Below, piece by piece: positions 1 to 8,656 of a stretch of DNA of 64,000 bases (positions within the stretch are counted from its first letter, which is position 1; every line of letters begins with the position of its first letter). The notes under the pieces were generated by a model, which searched no databases, had not been told where the DNA came from, and worked only from the letters and a program-made list of their open reading frames with translations. The position numbers and the translations under genes were made by a program. The DNA is taken from assembly GCA_964399965.1 (NCBI GenBank), contig CAYNRX010000001.1, forward strand, positions 124,001 to 188,000. Direction: 5' to 3'. Source of the DNA: UBA1381 sp964399965. Lineage in GTDB: Bacteria; Bacillota; Clostridia; UBA1381.

Positions 1-363
1 CGGAAAATCCGGCTTCGGGTGTATCCTGAGGATGAACCGCCGATGCTGGTAGGCGCATTGCGTCCGGTCGTTTATATGCCGGGTAAAACGCTTGATGAAA
101 AAAGCGCTGCGATGATATTCCTCCATGAACTGACACACTTAAAGCGTGGGGATCTTATCTACAAATGGCTCACGCTTTTGGTGAACGCCGTTCACTGGTT
201 CAATCCCTTTGCCTATCTTTTGAGTGCTAATGTAGGCGAGGCCTGCGAAGTCTCCTGTGATATGGCGGTGACAAAGAATATGGATGAAAACGAGATCAGC
301 CTTTATATGAAAACGATCCTTGACCTGGCGGACAGGAAAAAGGAGGGGAAACAGAATGTTTAG
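1..363 (+). CDS. BlaR1-type M56 metallopeptidase, C-terminal part of gene (5' end outside window)
   Basis: The open frame runs in from the left edge and gives 120 residues. It contains the zinc motif HELTH followed by LKRGD, and a downstream E-x-x-E-V-S-C-D segment typical of the M56 (BlaR1/MecR1) family. Hydrophobic stretches around the HExxH fit the membrane-embedded protease of this family, which cleaves a BlaI-type repressor or itself after a signal. The protein stops right after the peptidase domain. In ordinary BlaR1 proteins the chain continues through a short cytoplasmic segment, a fourth TM helix and an extracellular sensor; here that part starts as a new gene overlapping by 8 bases. 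A BlaI-like repressor would be expected upstream, outside the window. The substrate and signal are unknown. Confidence 0.85.
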   Translation, partial: RKIRLRVYPEDEPPMLVGALRPVVYMPGKTLDEKSAAMIFLHELTHLKRGDLIYKWLTLLVNAVHWFNPFAYLLSANVGEACEVSCDMAVTKNMDENEISLYMKTILDLADRKKEGKQNV

Positions 364-1675
364 GAAATTTTACACCACAGCGATGAGCGAAAGCGCCAAG
401 CAGCTTGAGCGGCGGTTTCTAAAGCTGCGGCAAAGGCCGGTCAAAAGCGCGCGTCCCATATCATGCGCAGCGGCGGCCGTATGCGCGGCTATCGGCATTA
501 CTGCAACAGCAGTTTTTGCCTCTGTTGACGGCAACATCAGCTACGGCGAAAATGCCGGGGCAATATATACATTCTATGAGTATCCCGGGGACAGCATGGA
601 ATATAACGTAAGAGCAAGGCTCAGGGAAAGCGTTGATTCGCCTGCAAGCTCTGAGATGATGCACAGCCGTTATTCTTCGCCCGGCTGGAGCAGCGTGAGG
701 TGTTTTACGCCTATATGCCTTGCTAATTTGACGGATTATTATTTAATCGACGACAGCGGTTCTATGGTGGATATTTACAACAGAAAGCAGCCGCACTACG
801 CAGTTATAAAATACTGGCTGACAAAGGATCAGACAAATGATAACTGGGATCATTTCGAGCGCACGGAATTTAGGACCATGGATATAGCGGGGAAAGAGCT
901 TACCGTATGCTTTGCCGACAGGGGCGCGGATTATGCGGACGATGAGGTTATCCGCCGCATGATACAAAAACAGATCGAGTTTGAGCTTTCCTATGTAAAT
1001 CCGTATTACGAATACGACCATAAGGAATATATATCGCAGCTGATGGAATGGGGCGTGTACGTTATAAGAGGCGTATTCCCTAAAGAAGAGATACAAAGCT
1101 GGAGCTGGTTTGGCGGTAATTACGGCGATTTCACCGAGGAGCCTATAATCGAGGACAATATAAATAACCGGATAATACAAGAAAACCGCGCCGAAACTGC
1201 CTACAGCGGCGATTTCCTGGTGCCGGAAAATGTCGACGGGAATCAGGCGCGCAAGCTGTGCGAGGTCACAGTTGATACTGATGAAAGCCTTATAATCGAT
1301 ATCAAGAGGGCAACTGACAATATGCCGTATGTAAATTACAAGCTCATAGCCAAATATGGCCTGCCGTATTACAGTCAGCAGTCAATGAACGGAAGCAGCG
1401 TCCAGCCGGGCGAAGCTGCGGAGACATTCATAATGAATCCGGGCGGTATGCGCAGGAATTATCTTCCGTTCAACAATACCGGGCAGCCTTTAACGTATGA
1501 GATATGGGTGAGCGGGCCGGAATGCGATTATGCGGATATTGAGGTCTATACCTGCCGCATAGGCGGTAATGGGCCGTTTGAAACGAGCGAAAAATGGGTC
1601 GATATGTTCACCTATGACAATCCCTACGGTCTGATGTCATACAATGAAGAAGACGCAATTTTATGGGGTGCGTAA
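356..1675 (+). CDS. Detached BlaR1-like sensor module 1 (single-TM, large ectodomain)
   Basis: 439 residues from ATG 356, placed 9 nt after AGGAGG; a TTG further upstream lacks this support. Residues 1-30 (MFRKFYTTAMSES, then AKQLERRF) resemble the segment that follows the peptidase domain in M56/BlaR1 proteins. A TM helix spans about 35-56, and the rest should lie outside the cell. I do not recognise the ectodomain; it is acidic and rich in aromatic residues. The start overlaps the stop of the M56 gene (ATGTTTAG), so the two are probably translationally coupled. Inference: it is the sensor half of a split BlaR1, working with the upstream peptidase. It could also be a substrate of that peptidase. 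Confidence 0.75.
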   Translation: MFRKFYTTAMSESAKQLERRFLKLRQRPVKSARPISCAAAAVCAAIGITATAVFASVDGNISYGENAGAIYTFYEYPGDSMEYNVRARLRESVDSPASSEMMHSRYSSPGWSSVRCFTPICLANLTDYYLIDDSGSMVDIYNRKQPHYAVIKYWLTKDQTNDNWDHFERTEFRTMDIAGKELTVCFADRGADYADDEVIRRMIQKQIEFELSYVNPYYEYDHKEYISQLMEWGVYVIRGVFPKEEIQSWSWFGGNYGDFTEEPIIEDNINNRIIQENRAETAYSGDFLVPENVDGNQARKLCEVTVDTDESLIIDIKRATDNMPYVNYKLIAKYGLPYYSQQSMNGSSVQPGEAAETFIMNPGGMRRNYLPFNNTGQPLTYEIWVSGPECDYADIEVYTCRIGGNGPFETSEKWVDMFTYDNPYGLMSYNEEDAILWGA

Positions 1676-1693
1676 AGGAGGGCGGCAGTTAAT

Positions 1694-2875
1694 ATGTTTA
1701 AAAATTTTTACACAACGGGCATGAGCGAAAACGCCAAGCAGCTTGAGCGGCGGTTTCTAAAGCTGCGCCATCATGCGGTACGCCCCTGGAAAACGGCCGC
1801 TGCGCTTACCACTCTTATGCTGCTCCTTGTAACGGCCGGCGCAACAGCATCAATTGCCGCCGTCGGCGGAGACGGACTGGAATACTGGAACGAGGACGAG
1901 ATATACTTTCGCGACGGCGTGAGCTTTACCGTAAATGTTGCGGGAAAAACGCTTCCGACCTACGTCAGCGAAACTATCGCCGGGGAAGATGGAAATATAA
2001 ACGTCCTCCTACAGCGCGTTGAGACCAGGGACGTAAAGGGACGCGTGAACAAAGAGCATATCCTTGAGCTGAGCGGCAGCCGCGGCACTGTTAAAATGGC
2101 CGCCAACGGTCATAGCGGTCTGTCATCAAATGAAAGCGATGGTGAAAACGATGTGCCGCAGTATGAGGACGCCTACCGCTATTCCTCATCTATAACCTTT
2201 ATCGAGTGGAACAATCCCGGATATTCAGGAGCATTGCAAAGGCCGATAATGACGCTTGTCGATCCGCCAAGCGATGAGATGAAGTACATATACGTGCATT
2301 TTGGCATCGACAGCCAGTTGCGGATACAGAACGCCTTTATAACCTTCTCTCTTGCCAACGAATACGACAACCCCATCGGCGTCAGCTTCGATACAGCAGT
2401 CGCTGAGGCCGGCAGCCTGTCTTTTATCGGCGATTTTGCAACGGATTATCCCAGTGAATGCGTAGGCGATACAAATAACTTTTACTTTACCTTTTTCGAA
2501 AAGGACTATACCCCGTCGCCCGCTGCGGGCATTGATATCGCAATAGAGGACGCCCGTACAAACGCCATCGTTTTGAATACGGATATCACAAACAGCCGTG
2601 CATCGTATATCGAGATAGACGTCTATGACAGTGCCGGACGTAGTGCGGGCGCTTATGACGGACAGGTCATAGATTCTCGTATTGCTGTCATCCCGCACAC
2701 AATGCACGGAATAACTCTCGATATGGGAACTGGAGATACCGGCTTTTATGGCGAACAGCCAACCTATTACACTGCCGGTGAACGATACAGGGTATGTGTC
2801 GCCCTGCTTGATCCGGAGCATTCGGTAATATACCGCTGGCAGGAGTATGTCACGGTCAGGGAAGGAGAGATTTGA
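1694..2875 (+). CDS. Detached BlaR1-like sensor module 2 (single-TM, unrelated ectodomain)
   Basis: 393 residues from ATG 1694; AGGAGG lies at 1676-1681 directly after the previous stop. The first 25 residues are nearly the same as in the upstream gene (MFKNFYTTGMSEN, AKQLERRFLKLR), with 35 identical bases in a row. A TM helix follows at about 32-57. The ectodomain (about 335 residues) shows no clear similarity to that of module 1 and looks beta-rich; I cannot name a domain. Same operon as the M56 gene. Probably an alternative sensor or target for the same peptidase. Confidence 0.72.
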   Translation: MFKNFYTTGMSENAKQLERRFLKLRHHAVRPWKTAAALTTLMLLLVTAGATASIAAVGGDGLEYWNEDEIYFRDGVSFTVNVAGKTLPTYVSETIAGEDGNINVLLQRVETRDVKGRVNKEHILELSGSRGTVKMAANGHSGLSSNESDGENDVPQYEDAYRYSSSITFIEWNNPGYSGALQRPIMTLVDPPSDEMKYIYVHFGIDSQLRIQNAFITFSLANEYDNPIGVSFDTAVAEAGSLSFIGDFATDYPSECVGDTNNFYFTFFEKDYTPSPAAGIDIAIEDARTNAIVLNTDITNSRASYIEIDVYDSAGRSAGAYDGQVIDSRIAVIPHTMHGITLDMGTGDTGFYGEQPTYYTAGERYRVCVALLDPEHSVIYRWQEYVTVREGEI

Positions 2876-2876
2876 T

Positions 2877-3614
2877 ATGTTTAAACACTTCTACACCACA
2901 TCCACAAGCACGACCGCCAAGCAGCTTGAACGGCGGTTCGTGCGGCTTGCCGCCGGGCAAAAGCATTTGCCGCGGTTTATGTCCGCGGTAACGGCAGCGG
3001 CCGTTATCACCGCCGCGGCCGGAGCCACGATATGCGCAGCTGCAATCGATAATGAACCGGAAAACTTTTTTGTAAACGGCAAGGGGTACTCAATACAGCC
3101 GGTGCTTTTGGAAAACACGCTGGCCTCGCACACCGATGCGTATTACGTACCTCTTAGAGATACCTTTGAGGCTCTCGGCTACGAAGTACGCTATGACGCG
3201 GACAAAACGCCCTATGAAGCATTTATCGGCGACGAGACCTTCCCTACCTATGAAATGCCCTACGACGAGGATGAACAGTTCTACCGCGACTGGATGAGGA
3301 GCATGGTGACGAACGACGCCGAACGATACATCTACGGTGCAACAGGTCGGCTCAACGAAAATATGCCCCTGATAGAGATGGTCAAAGGTTCTACTGTTGA
3401 ATTTTGCCAGATAGGCAGCAGCCGCTATTCAAACAACTGGTGGGGCGGTGCGACTATACTGCTTGACAACACAGCCTATATCCCCTTGAGGATAGTAGCC
3501 TATATGGTAGGCGGACAGGATAACGTGAAATGGAGCGAGGAACGCGAGACGACCTACTACGAGGGCGCACTAACGTTTGATGAAGCTACCATGACCATAA
3601 ACGTAACGCTATAA
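2877..3614 (+). CDS. Detached BlaR1-like sensor module 3 with copper amine oxidase N-terminal-like ectodomain
   Basis: 245 residues from ATG 2877, one base after the previous stop, with GGAAGGAGAG just upstream; an in-frame ATG at 2847 lies inside the previous gene and lacks this support. N-terminus MFKHFYTTSTST, AKQLERRF repeats the segment seen in modules 1 and 2, followed by a TM helix at about 34-56. The ectodomain looks like the CuAO_N1 (stalk) fold common on clostridial surface proteins: FFVNGKGY, then YYVPLRDTFEALGYEV, a second half with AYIPLRIVAYMVGG, and a final strand ending in INVTL. The fold has no catalytic activity that I know of and usually binds the wall or ligands. It is the last gene of the operon, followed by a palindromic terminator. 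Confidence 0.75.
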   Translation: MFKHFYTTSTSTTAKQLERRFVRLAAGQKHLPRFMSAVTAAAVITAAAGATICAAAIDNEPENFFVNGKGYSIQPVLLENTLASHTDAYYVPLRDTFEALGYEVRYDADKTPYEAFIGDETFPTYEMPYDEDEQFYRDWMRSMVTNDAERYIYGATGRLNENMPLIEMVKGSTVEFCQIGSSRYSNNWWGGATILLDNTAYIPLRIVAYMVGGQDNVKWSEERETTYYEGALTFDEATMTINVTL

Positions 3615-3644
3615 GCACATAAACCATATCCAATACACATAAAA

Positions 3645-3688
3645 ATACCGCTTGTATATCGGGCTGATCCACGGTATACAAGCGGTAT
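3645..3688. terminator. Bidirectional palindromic terminator (ATACCGCC-family repeat R1)
   Basis: A perfect 14-bp inverted repeat (ATACCGCTTGTATA, 3645-3658 and 3675-3688) with a 16-nt loop lies between convergent genes. It is preceded by an A run and followed by CTTTTTA, so it can end both the sensor operon and lacZ. It belongs to a family also seen at 13511, 40891 and 50061. Confidence 0.75.
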
Positions 3689-3694
3689 GTCTTT

Positions 3695-6691
3695 TTATAC
3701 AAAACGGAATCTAAAGGAAAATTCCTCCTCATCGAAGCGGTATTCCGAAAGCGGCTCCGGGCCGCAGCTGTTCTGTCCTATCCCATGCTGCTTATAGTCC
3801 AGGCATAAAACGGTATACCCGCTCTTTTGCAGCTCAAAATTGTGTTTTTTAAGCGTAAGCTCTTCTTGTGTATAGGCAGACGCATTAAAGCTGAACGGAT
3901 CATCCGCCGTCACCTCGATATCGCCTATATGCACACTGCGGCAGCCGAAATGGCTCCCGTTCTCCTGCGGCTTGATATAGTCCTCATGCATATCGCGAAC
4001 ATCGGCGGAAAATTTCCCCAGGTATGAAGCCAGGCGCTTATCCGCATAGCTTTCGTAAGGGCCGTATCCAAAATATTCGCATTCAAGAAAGCTCTCGTCC
4101 AGGAACAGCCGCAGCCCAAACCGCGGCAGAGGCGGAAGCCCGCTTCCCTTATGCACCTTGGCCGCGACCTCCGCCGTACCATCGCCGTAAAAATCCCAGC
4201 TGGCGTCTATATCGGCCAGCTTACGCTGGAACACCGCCGTAAGTCCCATGCGGCATTTCACCTGCACGCGGTGTTTTTCCTGTACGACCTCTGTATCATA
4301 CACCTTAACAAATGCACGGTCATAGCCAGCCGCTTCCCACTTAGTCCGGATGTTTCGGTCGTTGTCGGTAGGCGCGCGCCAGATATTCCACTGCATGGGC
4401 TTTTTCATCGCCGCTTTAAAAGTATCTAGCACGCCGGTACGCTTATTGAAACTGTAGCAAAACCCATCGCCCTTTATGTACACATGGGTATCCGTCTCCT
4501 CGTCTCCGACCTCCTTCTCACAGCTATACAAAGCCAAGGCTGCCGGGGCCTCATTTATCACAAACTGCCGGAAGCCCAGCTCCTGCCCGGCCTTCGCCCA
4601 AGCGGTGTCACTCTTCTGCACAACGCTCAACCGGAATATCGTATCCTTCTCGCAGCTAAACGGCAGCCGGAGATCTTTCCTCTTGCGCGCACCAAGCTCA
4701 AGGTCATCAATGGTATACTCATCTTCCCCGTCCTCTGTTTGTCGGTATATCTTGATAAGGCCGTAATCCGAGAGATTTAAAAAATCCATACGGTTTTCCA
4801 CAGTTATACTGTTCGTTTGGGGATCATAGCCAAAAGCATGTATCGGCGAAAGTGCGTTCTTGTATTCAAGCAGTCCCGTATGCGGCCGTCTGTCGGGGTA
4901 TACCATACCGTCCACGCAGAAATTGCCATCGTTGGGGAACTCTCCGAAATCACCGCCGTAGAGATATCTGGCGCGGCCGTTTTCCTCGCCGTCATATACA
5001 GCGTGATCGCACCATTCCCAGGCAAATGCGCCAATAAAGCCATCATAACGATACATTCTTTCAATGTATTCCTTTATTCCTCCCGGGCCGTTGCCCATGG
5101 CATGGATAAACTCGCACTGCATATATGGCTTTGCGATGCTCACTCCCCGTTTTTCCTCCTCAGACAGGCTATCTATGTCCACCCAGTCGCCGGAATCCTC
5201 ATACGCCCCGGCAATGCCTATATCTGCCCGGGTTTTCCATACGAGCTTGCCCGGAGCTTTGAAGTAGTTGTCTATCCACTCATAATCGGCGTACATCGTG
5301 CTGCATACGTCAAGCATCGTGGTATCGTTTTGGTGATCGGCCATCTGCCACATACTGCTCTCATAATGCAGGAGCCGGGAGCTGTCATAGCTTTTCACCC
5401 AGCGTCCGGCCGCCTCGATATTCACCCCATAGCCTGACTCATTGCCCAGCGACCACATTATGACACAGGGACGGTTCTTATCACGTTCCACTCCGCGCTC
5501 CGCTCTGTCCATTATCGCCGCACTCCAATCCGGATCGTTCGACAAAAGGCCGAAGGTGTTGCCTTGGGAACCGCCGTAAAAGGCCGCCGTGCCGTGAGTT
5601 TCCAGATCGCATTCGCCAACGGCGTATAAGCCGTATTCATCGCACAGCTGTAAGAACCAAGGCGCATTCGGATAATGGCTGGTCCGCACGGCGTTTATGT
5701 TATAACTCTTCATCATGAGCAGATCTTTTTGGGCCTGTTCGCGGCTTATCGTGTAACCGGTGACCGGATCGCTGTCATGCCGGTTCATGCCTTTTAGTTT
5801 GACAGGCCATCCGTTTATGAGCATTACGCCGTCTTTCACTGTCACTTCACGGATACCGACCTTCTCTTCTATTATCTCCTCCGCTGTCTCTATCACCAGC
5901 GTATAAAGCTCCGGCGTCTCGGCCGTCCACAGGCGCGGAGAGCTTACGGTAAACTGCGGCTGTTTTCCCTCATAGATAAGCTCCTCGCCGTCATAGAACG
6001 AATATTTTACCTCCGGATCTTTTACGGTATCGATATCTATCGTTATCAGCGCATCATTTCCCGTAAGTTTCGTGTGCACGAAGTAGTCGCGGACGAATGC
6101 CCGCGGACGGCGCAGAAGATAAACGTCACGGAATATCCCCGACATCCTCAGCTTGTCCTGATCCTCCAGGTACGTTCCGTCACACCACTTTAACACCAGC
6201 ACTCCGATAGTGTTTTCTCCGTCGTTAAGATATGCCGTAACGTCAAACTCCGATGTACAGTGCGACACCTGCGAATAGCCAACGAATTGTCCATTTATCC
6301 ACAGGTAGAAGCAGGAGTCAACGCCTTCAAAATCAAAAAAAACAGCCTTATCATCCTTGTCCCACCAAAAACTGCGCACGTATGCACCGCAGGGGTTGGC
6401 ATAAGGCACGTAGGGCGGATCATAAGGGATCGGATAACGAGTGTTCGTGTACATATGCGTGTCATAACCGTGATTCTGCCAGCATGAGGGCACCGGGATC
6501 CTTCCGGTCAATCCGCCCTCGAAAAAGCCCTCCGGCACCTCGTCTATATTATTATAGTATCCAAACTCCCATTCGCCATTTAAAGAAAACAGGCTCTGCC
6601 CGTTTTTAAGTCTCGGCAAATAATAAGCACGGTTTTGCTCAGTATTTATATGAAGAATTTTCTGATTTTCATGAAATTGTTCAATATACAT
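3695..6691 (-). CDS. lacZ: Beta-galactosidase, glycoside hydrolase family 2 (LacZ type)
   Basis: 998 residues from the ATG at 6691, which has GGAGG just upstream; the frame stays open for 40 more codons, but those overlap the promoter. It hydrolyses terminal beta-galactosides such as lactose, in the cytoplasm (no signal peptide). The order is jelly-roll sugar-binding domain, Ig-like domain, TIM barrel, and C-terminal Bgal_small_N domain. The acid/base Glu is in WSLGNESG (about E418) and the nucleophile in MQCEFIH (about E527); MNRHDS and FAWEWCDH are also typical. Length matches the large LacZ class of about 1000 residues. It is monocistronic, between a bidirectional terminator and its own promoter, with no permease or regulator next to it. 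Confidence 0.95.
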   Translation of the reverse strand: MYIEQFHENQKILHINTEQNRAYYLPRLKNGQSLFSLNGEWEFGYYNNIDEVPEGFFEGGLTGRIPVPSCWQNHGYDTHMYTNTRYPIPYDPPYVPYANPCGAYVRSFWWDKDDKAVFFDFEGVDSCFYLWINGQFVGYSQVSHCTSEFDVTAYLNDGENTIGVLVLKWCDGTYLEDQDKLRMSGIFRDVYLLRRPRAFVRDYFVHTKLTGNDALITIDIDTVKDPEVKYSFYDGEELIYEGKQPQFTVSSPRLWTAETPELYTLVIETAEEIIEEKVGIREVTVKDGVMLINGWPVKLKGMNRHDSDPVTGYTISREQAQKDLLMMKSYNINAVRTSHYPNAPWFLQLCDEYGLYAVGECDLETHGTAAFYGGSQGNTFGLLSNDPDWSAAIMDRAERGVERDKNRPCVIMWSLGNESGYGVNIEAAGRWVKSYDSSRLLHYESSMWQMADHQNDTTMLDVCSTMYADYEWIDNYFKAPGKLVWKTRADIGIAGAYEDSGDWVDIDSLSEEEKRGVSIAKPYMQCEFIHAMGNGPGGIKEYIERMYRYDGFIGAFAWEWCDHAVYDGEENGRARYLYGGDFGEFPNDGNFCVDGMVYPDRRPHTGLLEYKNALSPIHAFGYDPQTNSITVENRMDFLNLSDYGLIKIYRQTEDGEDEYTIDDLELGARKRKDLRLPFSCEKDTIFRLSVVQKSDTAWAKAGQELGFRQFVINEAPAALALYSCEKEVGDEETDTHVYIKGDGFCYSFNKRTGVLDTFKAAMKKPMQWNIWRAPTDNDRNIRTKWEAAGYDRAFVKVYDTEVVQEKHRVQVKCRMGLTAVFQRKLADIDASWDFYGDGTAEVAAKVHKGSGLPPLPRFGLRLFLDESFLECEYFGYGPYESYADKRLASYLGKFSADVRDMHEDYIKPQENGSHFGCRSVHIGDIEVTADDPFSFNASAYTQEELTLKKHNFELQKSGYTVLCLDYKQHGIGQNSCGPEPLSEYRFDEEEFSFRFRFV

Positions 6692-6717
6692 GGCGATCCT
6701 CCTCGGAAAATGTTTAC

Positions 6718-6734
6718 GCCGGACGTTCACCGGC
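6718..6734. promoter_or_regulatory. Candidate operator or leader hairpin of lacZ
   Basis: GCCGG-N7-CCGGC lies between the lacZ -10 box and the ribosome binding site. It could bind a LacI/DeoR-type repressor or fold in the leader RNA. No regulator gene is nearby, so the role is a guess. Confidence 0.3.
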
Positions 6735-6745
6735 AATATATCCCT

Positions 6746-6774
6746 ATCATAGCATAAGCCCGGAAAATAGTCAA
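6746..6774 (-). promoter_or_regulatory. lacZ promoter
   Basis: On the minus strand TTGACT (6769-6774) and TATGAT (6746-6751) are separated by 17 nt, about 55 nt upstream of the lacZ start. The match to the SigA consensus is good. Confidence 0.7.
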
Positions 6775-6886
6775 TACAAAAACGTCCTTCAAAAAAACTT
6801 TTTCCCAGCAACGGATCTGTACTGTGATCCTCCCCCTATCAGACCGCTTCACTCAAATATTTTTCAAAAAAAAAATAAAAAAATGC

Positions 6887-6915
6887 TTGACAACTATAAT
6901 ATTCCATGGTATAAT
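6887..6915 (+). promoter_or_regulatory. rplJL promoter
   Basis: TTGACA (6887-6892), a 17-nt spacer and TATAAT (6910-6915): a perfect SigA promoter, as expected for ribosomal protein genes. Confidence 0.88.
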
Positions 6916-6919
6916 AGCA

Positions 6920-7040
6920 CCTGTTGAAAAACAATCCGCAGACAGCAAGCATAAAGGTAAGTCTTGCCGAGGGTGAACATTCGGTTTGATATTTTTTTGG
7001 AATGTATCTCTCTGTGTCTTCGGACGGAGAGTTTTTTTAT
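6920..7040 (+). ncRNA. Ribosomal protein L10 leader
   Basis: The transcribed leader contains the GACAGCAAGC...TCTTGCCGAGGG kink-turn-like region typical of L10 leaders. It is followed by a hairpin (CTCTC...GAGAG, 7008-7031, TTCG loop) with a run of seven T. In this family L10 (with L12) binds its own leader and represses rplJL by termination or by blocking initiation. Assigned from sequence and position; an Rfam covariance search would settle the limits. Confidence 0.8.
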
Positions 7041-7073
7041 TCTCCGTAAGAAATTACGTGGAGGTGAAACAAT

Positions 7074-7646
7074 ATGCCCAGTGCAAAAGTTTTGGAACAG
7101 AAAAAGGCGCAGGTGGCCGAGATCGCCGAAGTATTAAAGTCGGCTGAGACCGGTATCCTGGTAGACTACAGAGGTCTTAACGTCGAAGAGGATACGAAAC
7201 TCAGAAATAACCTGAGAGAGGCAAATGTTAAGTATTTTGTTGTAAAGAACACACTGCTTAAGCTTGCCGCCGCAGAGGCCGGACTTTCCGGTCTTGACGA
7301 AGCACTTCACGGTCCTACGGCTATTGCCGTTTCCGCGGAGGACGCTGTAGCTCCGGCAAAGGTGTTGTCGGATTTCGCCAAAAACAACGATAAGCTCGAA
7401 ATAAAGACGGGCTTTATGGACGGAGCGGTAATATCGCTCGACGAAATCAAGAAATTGGCGTCCACACCGTCGTTCGAGACATTGATCGCGAAGATGATGG
7501 GAAGCCTGAACGCGCCTGTATCCAACCTTGTAAGACTTTTGGATACTATCGCCCAGGGCGAAGACGAGATCCCCGATCTCATCGCCAAGAAAGCTGCGGA
7601 AGCTTCCGCAGAAGAGGCTCCGGCAGAAGAGCCGGCCGCTGAATAA
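7074..7646 (+). CDS. rplJ: 50S ribosomal protein L10
   Basis: 190 residues. L10 anchors L7/L12 dimers to the large subunit stalk. Typical features are the N-terminal segment with DYRGLNVEEDTKLR, the middle KNTLLKLA region, and a helical, Ala/Glu-rich C-terminus that binds L12. GTGGAGGTG precedes the ATG. It comes directly after the L10 leader and 38 nt before rplL. Upstream rplKA are absent; lacZ is divergent instead. Confidence 0.97.
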   Translation: MPSAKVLEQKKAQVAEIAEVLKSAETGILVDYRGLNVEEDTKLRNNLREANVKYFVVKNTLLKLAAAEAGLSGLDEALHGPTAIAVSAEDAVAPAKVLSDFAKNNDKLEIKTGFMDGAVISLDEIKKLASTPSFETLIAKMMGSLNAPVSNLVRLLDTIAQGEDEIPDLIAKKAAEASAEEAPAEEPAAE

Positions 7647-7684
7647 TTATTACGAATAAAAGGTTAAATTAGGAGGAAAATAAA

Positions 7685-8056
7685 ATGGCAGATTTAAATG
7701 CAATTCTCGATTCGATCAAAGAGTTAAAGTTATTGGAAGTTGCTGAGCTTGTTAAGATGATGGAAGAAGAGTTCGGCGTATCCGCTGCTGCTCCGGTAGT
7801 AGTTGCCGGTGCTGCTGCTGAGGGCGGCGCTGCTGCTGAAGAAAAGACAGAATTTGATGTTGTTCTCGCTGAGGCAGGCGCATCGAAGCTGGGCGTTATC
7901 AAGGTAGTAAGAGAGCTTACTGGTCTTGGTCTTAAGGAAGCAAAGGCTCTTGTTGACGGCGCACCTAACACCATCAAGGAAGGCGTTTCCAAGGATGATG
8001 CCGCGGCTATGAAGACTAAGCTGGAAGACGCCGGCGCTAAGGTAGAATTGAAATAA
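7685..8056 (+). CDS. rplL: 50S ribosomal protein L7/L12
   Basis: 123 residues, the usual length. The N-terminal dimerisation domain (LNAILDSIKELKLLEVAELV), Ala-rich hinge and C-terminal factor-binding domain (GASKLGVIKVVRELTGLGLK, then LVDGAP) are all present. AGGAGG lies before the start. It recruits translational GTPases to the ribosome. Codon use is strongly biased, as in highly expressed genes. In most Bacillota rpoB follows; here a DUF177 gene follows 37 nt later. Confidence 0.97.
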   Translation: MADLNAILDSIKELKLLEVAELVKMMEEEFGVSAAAPVVVAGAAAEGGAAAEEKTEFDVVLAEAGASKLGVIKVVRELTGLGLKEAKALVDGAPNTIKEGVSKDDAAAMKTKLEDAGAKVELK

Positions 8057-8093
8057 GCTGTATTCAAACCAACGGATTTGAGGGATCTGGAAG

Positions 8094-8609
8094 ATGCTGA
8101 TCGATGTTTCACAGATACTGCGCGAGTATGGCGGCAGGATAAATATAGACTGTGACCTTGTCATGGACGACGCCGATTTTCTCGGCGAAACGTACCATTT
8201 CGAGGAGCCGGTAAAAGTTTCGGGCAGCGTTATAAACAACGGCGAAACACTGAGGCTCACCGCCTCGGTCACTGCCAAAATAATTACGCATTGCGCTCGC
8301 TGCGCCAAACCCATCCCGGTCACGGAAAGCTTTGACATAGATACATCGCTCGTAAAGGGTGATGAGCAGGAGCAGTCGTGGGATGATTCGGGAGCGATAG
8401 TATTTGAGGGACATACGTTTGATTTAGGCGAGATAGTGCTTGATGAGTTCTTTATGAATGCAAACGGCAAATATCTCTGCCGGGAGGACTGCAAGGGATT
8501 GTGCCCGCAGTGCGGAGCCGACCTCAACGAGGGCGACTGCGGCTGCCGGACGGTAGATCCCCGCTGGGAGGCTCTTCTCAAGATAATGGACAAGTCCGAA
8601 GATGAATGA
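8094..8609 (+). CDS. DUF177 (YceD-like) protein
   Basis: 171 residues from ATG 8094; the ribosome binding site is weak. The C-terminal half shows the family pattern: a CAR CAKPI pair near residue 65, the FDLGEIVLDEFFMNANGKYLC stretch, and CKGLCPQCGADLNEGDCGC, probably a metal-binding or structural cysteine cluster. YceD/DUF177 proteins sit next to rpmF in many bacteria and are linked to 23S rRNA and large-subunit maturation. Here too rpmF follows, 47 nt downstream. The exact biochemical role is not settled. Confidence 0.85.
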   Translation: MLIDVSQILREYGGRINIDCDLVMDDADFLGETYHFEEPVKVSGSVINNGETLRLTASVTAKIITHCARCAKPIPVTESFDIDTSLVKGDEQEQSWDDSGAIVFEGHTFDLGEIVLDEFFMNANGKYLCREDCKGLCPQCGADLNEGDCGCRTVDPRWEALLKIMDKSEDE

Positions 8610-8656
8610 TTATCGGCAAAGCCGTTTTACGGTGATTTTAAAGGAGGTTTGAACAA

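Larger units (their letters stand above)
6692..7073. other. Divergent intergenic region between lacZ and rplJ
   Basis: This 382-nt gap holds the lacZ promoter on the minus strand, an A-rich stretch around 6866-6886, and the rplJ promoter and L10 leader on the plus strand. No additional gene is visible. Confidence 0.8.

Noticed and set aside
3695..6691. Many long open frames opposite lacZ, the second GH2 gene, murE and proS
   Set aside because: Shadows of real genes: no ribosome binding sites, and their proteins match no known pattern, whereas the opposite strand is a clear family member.
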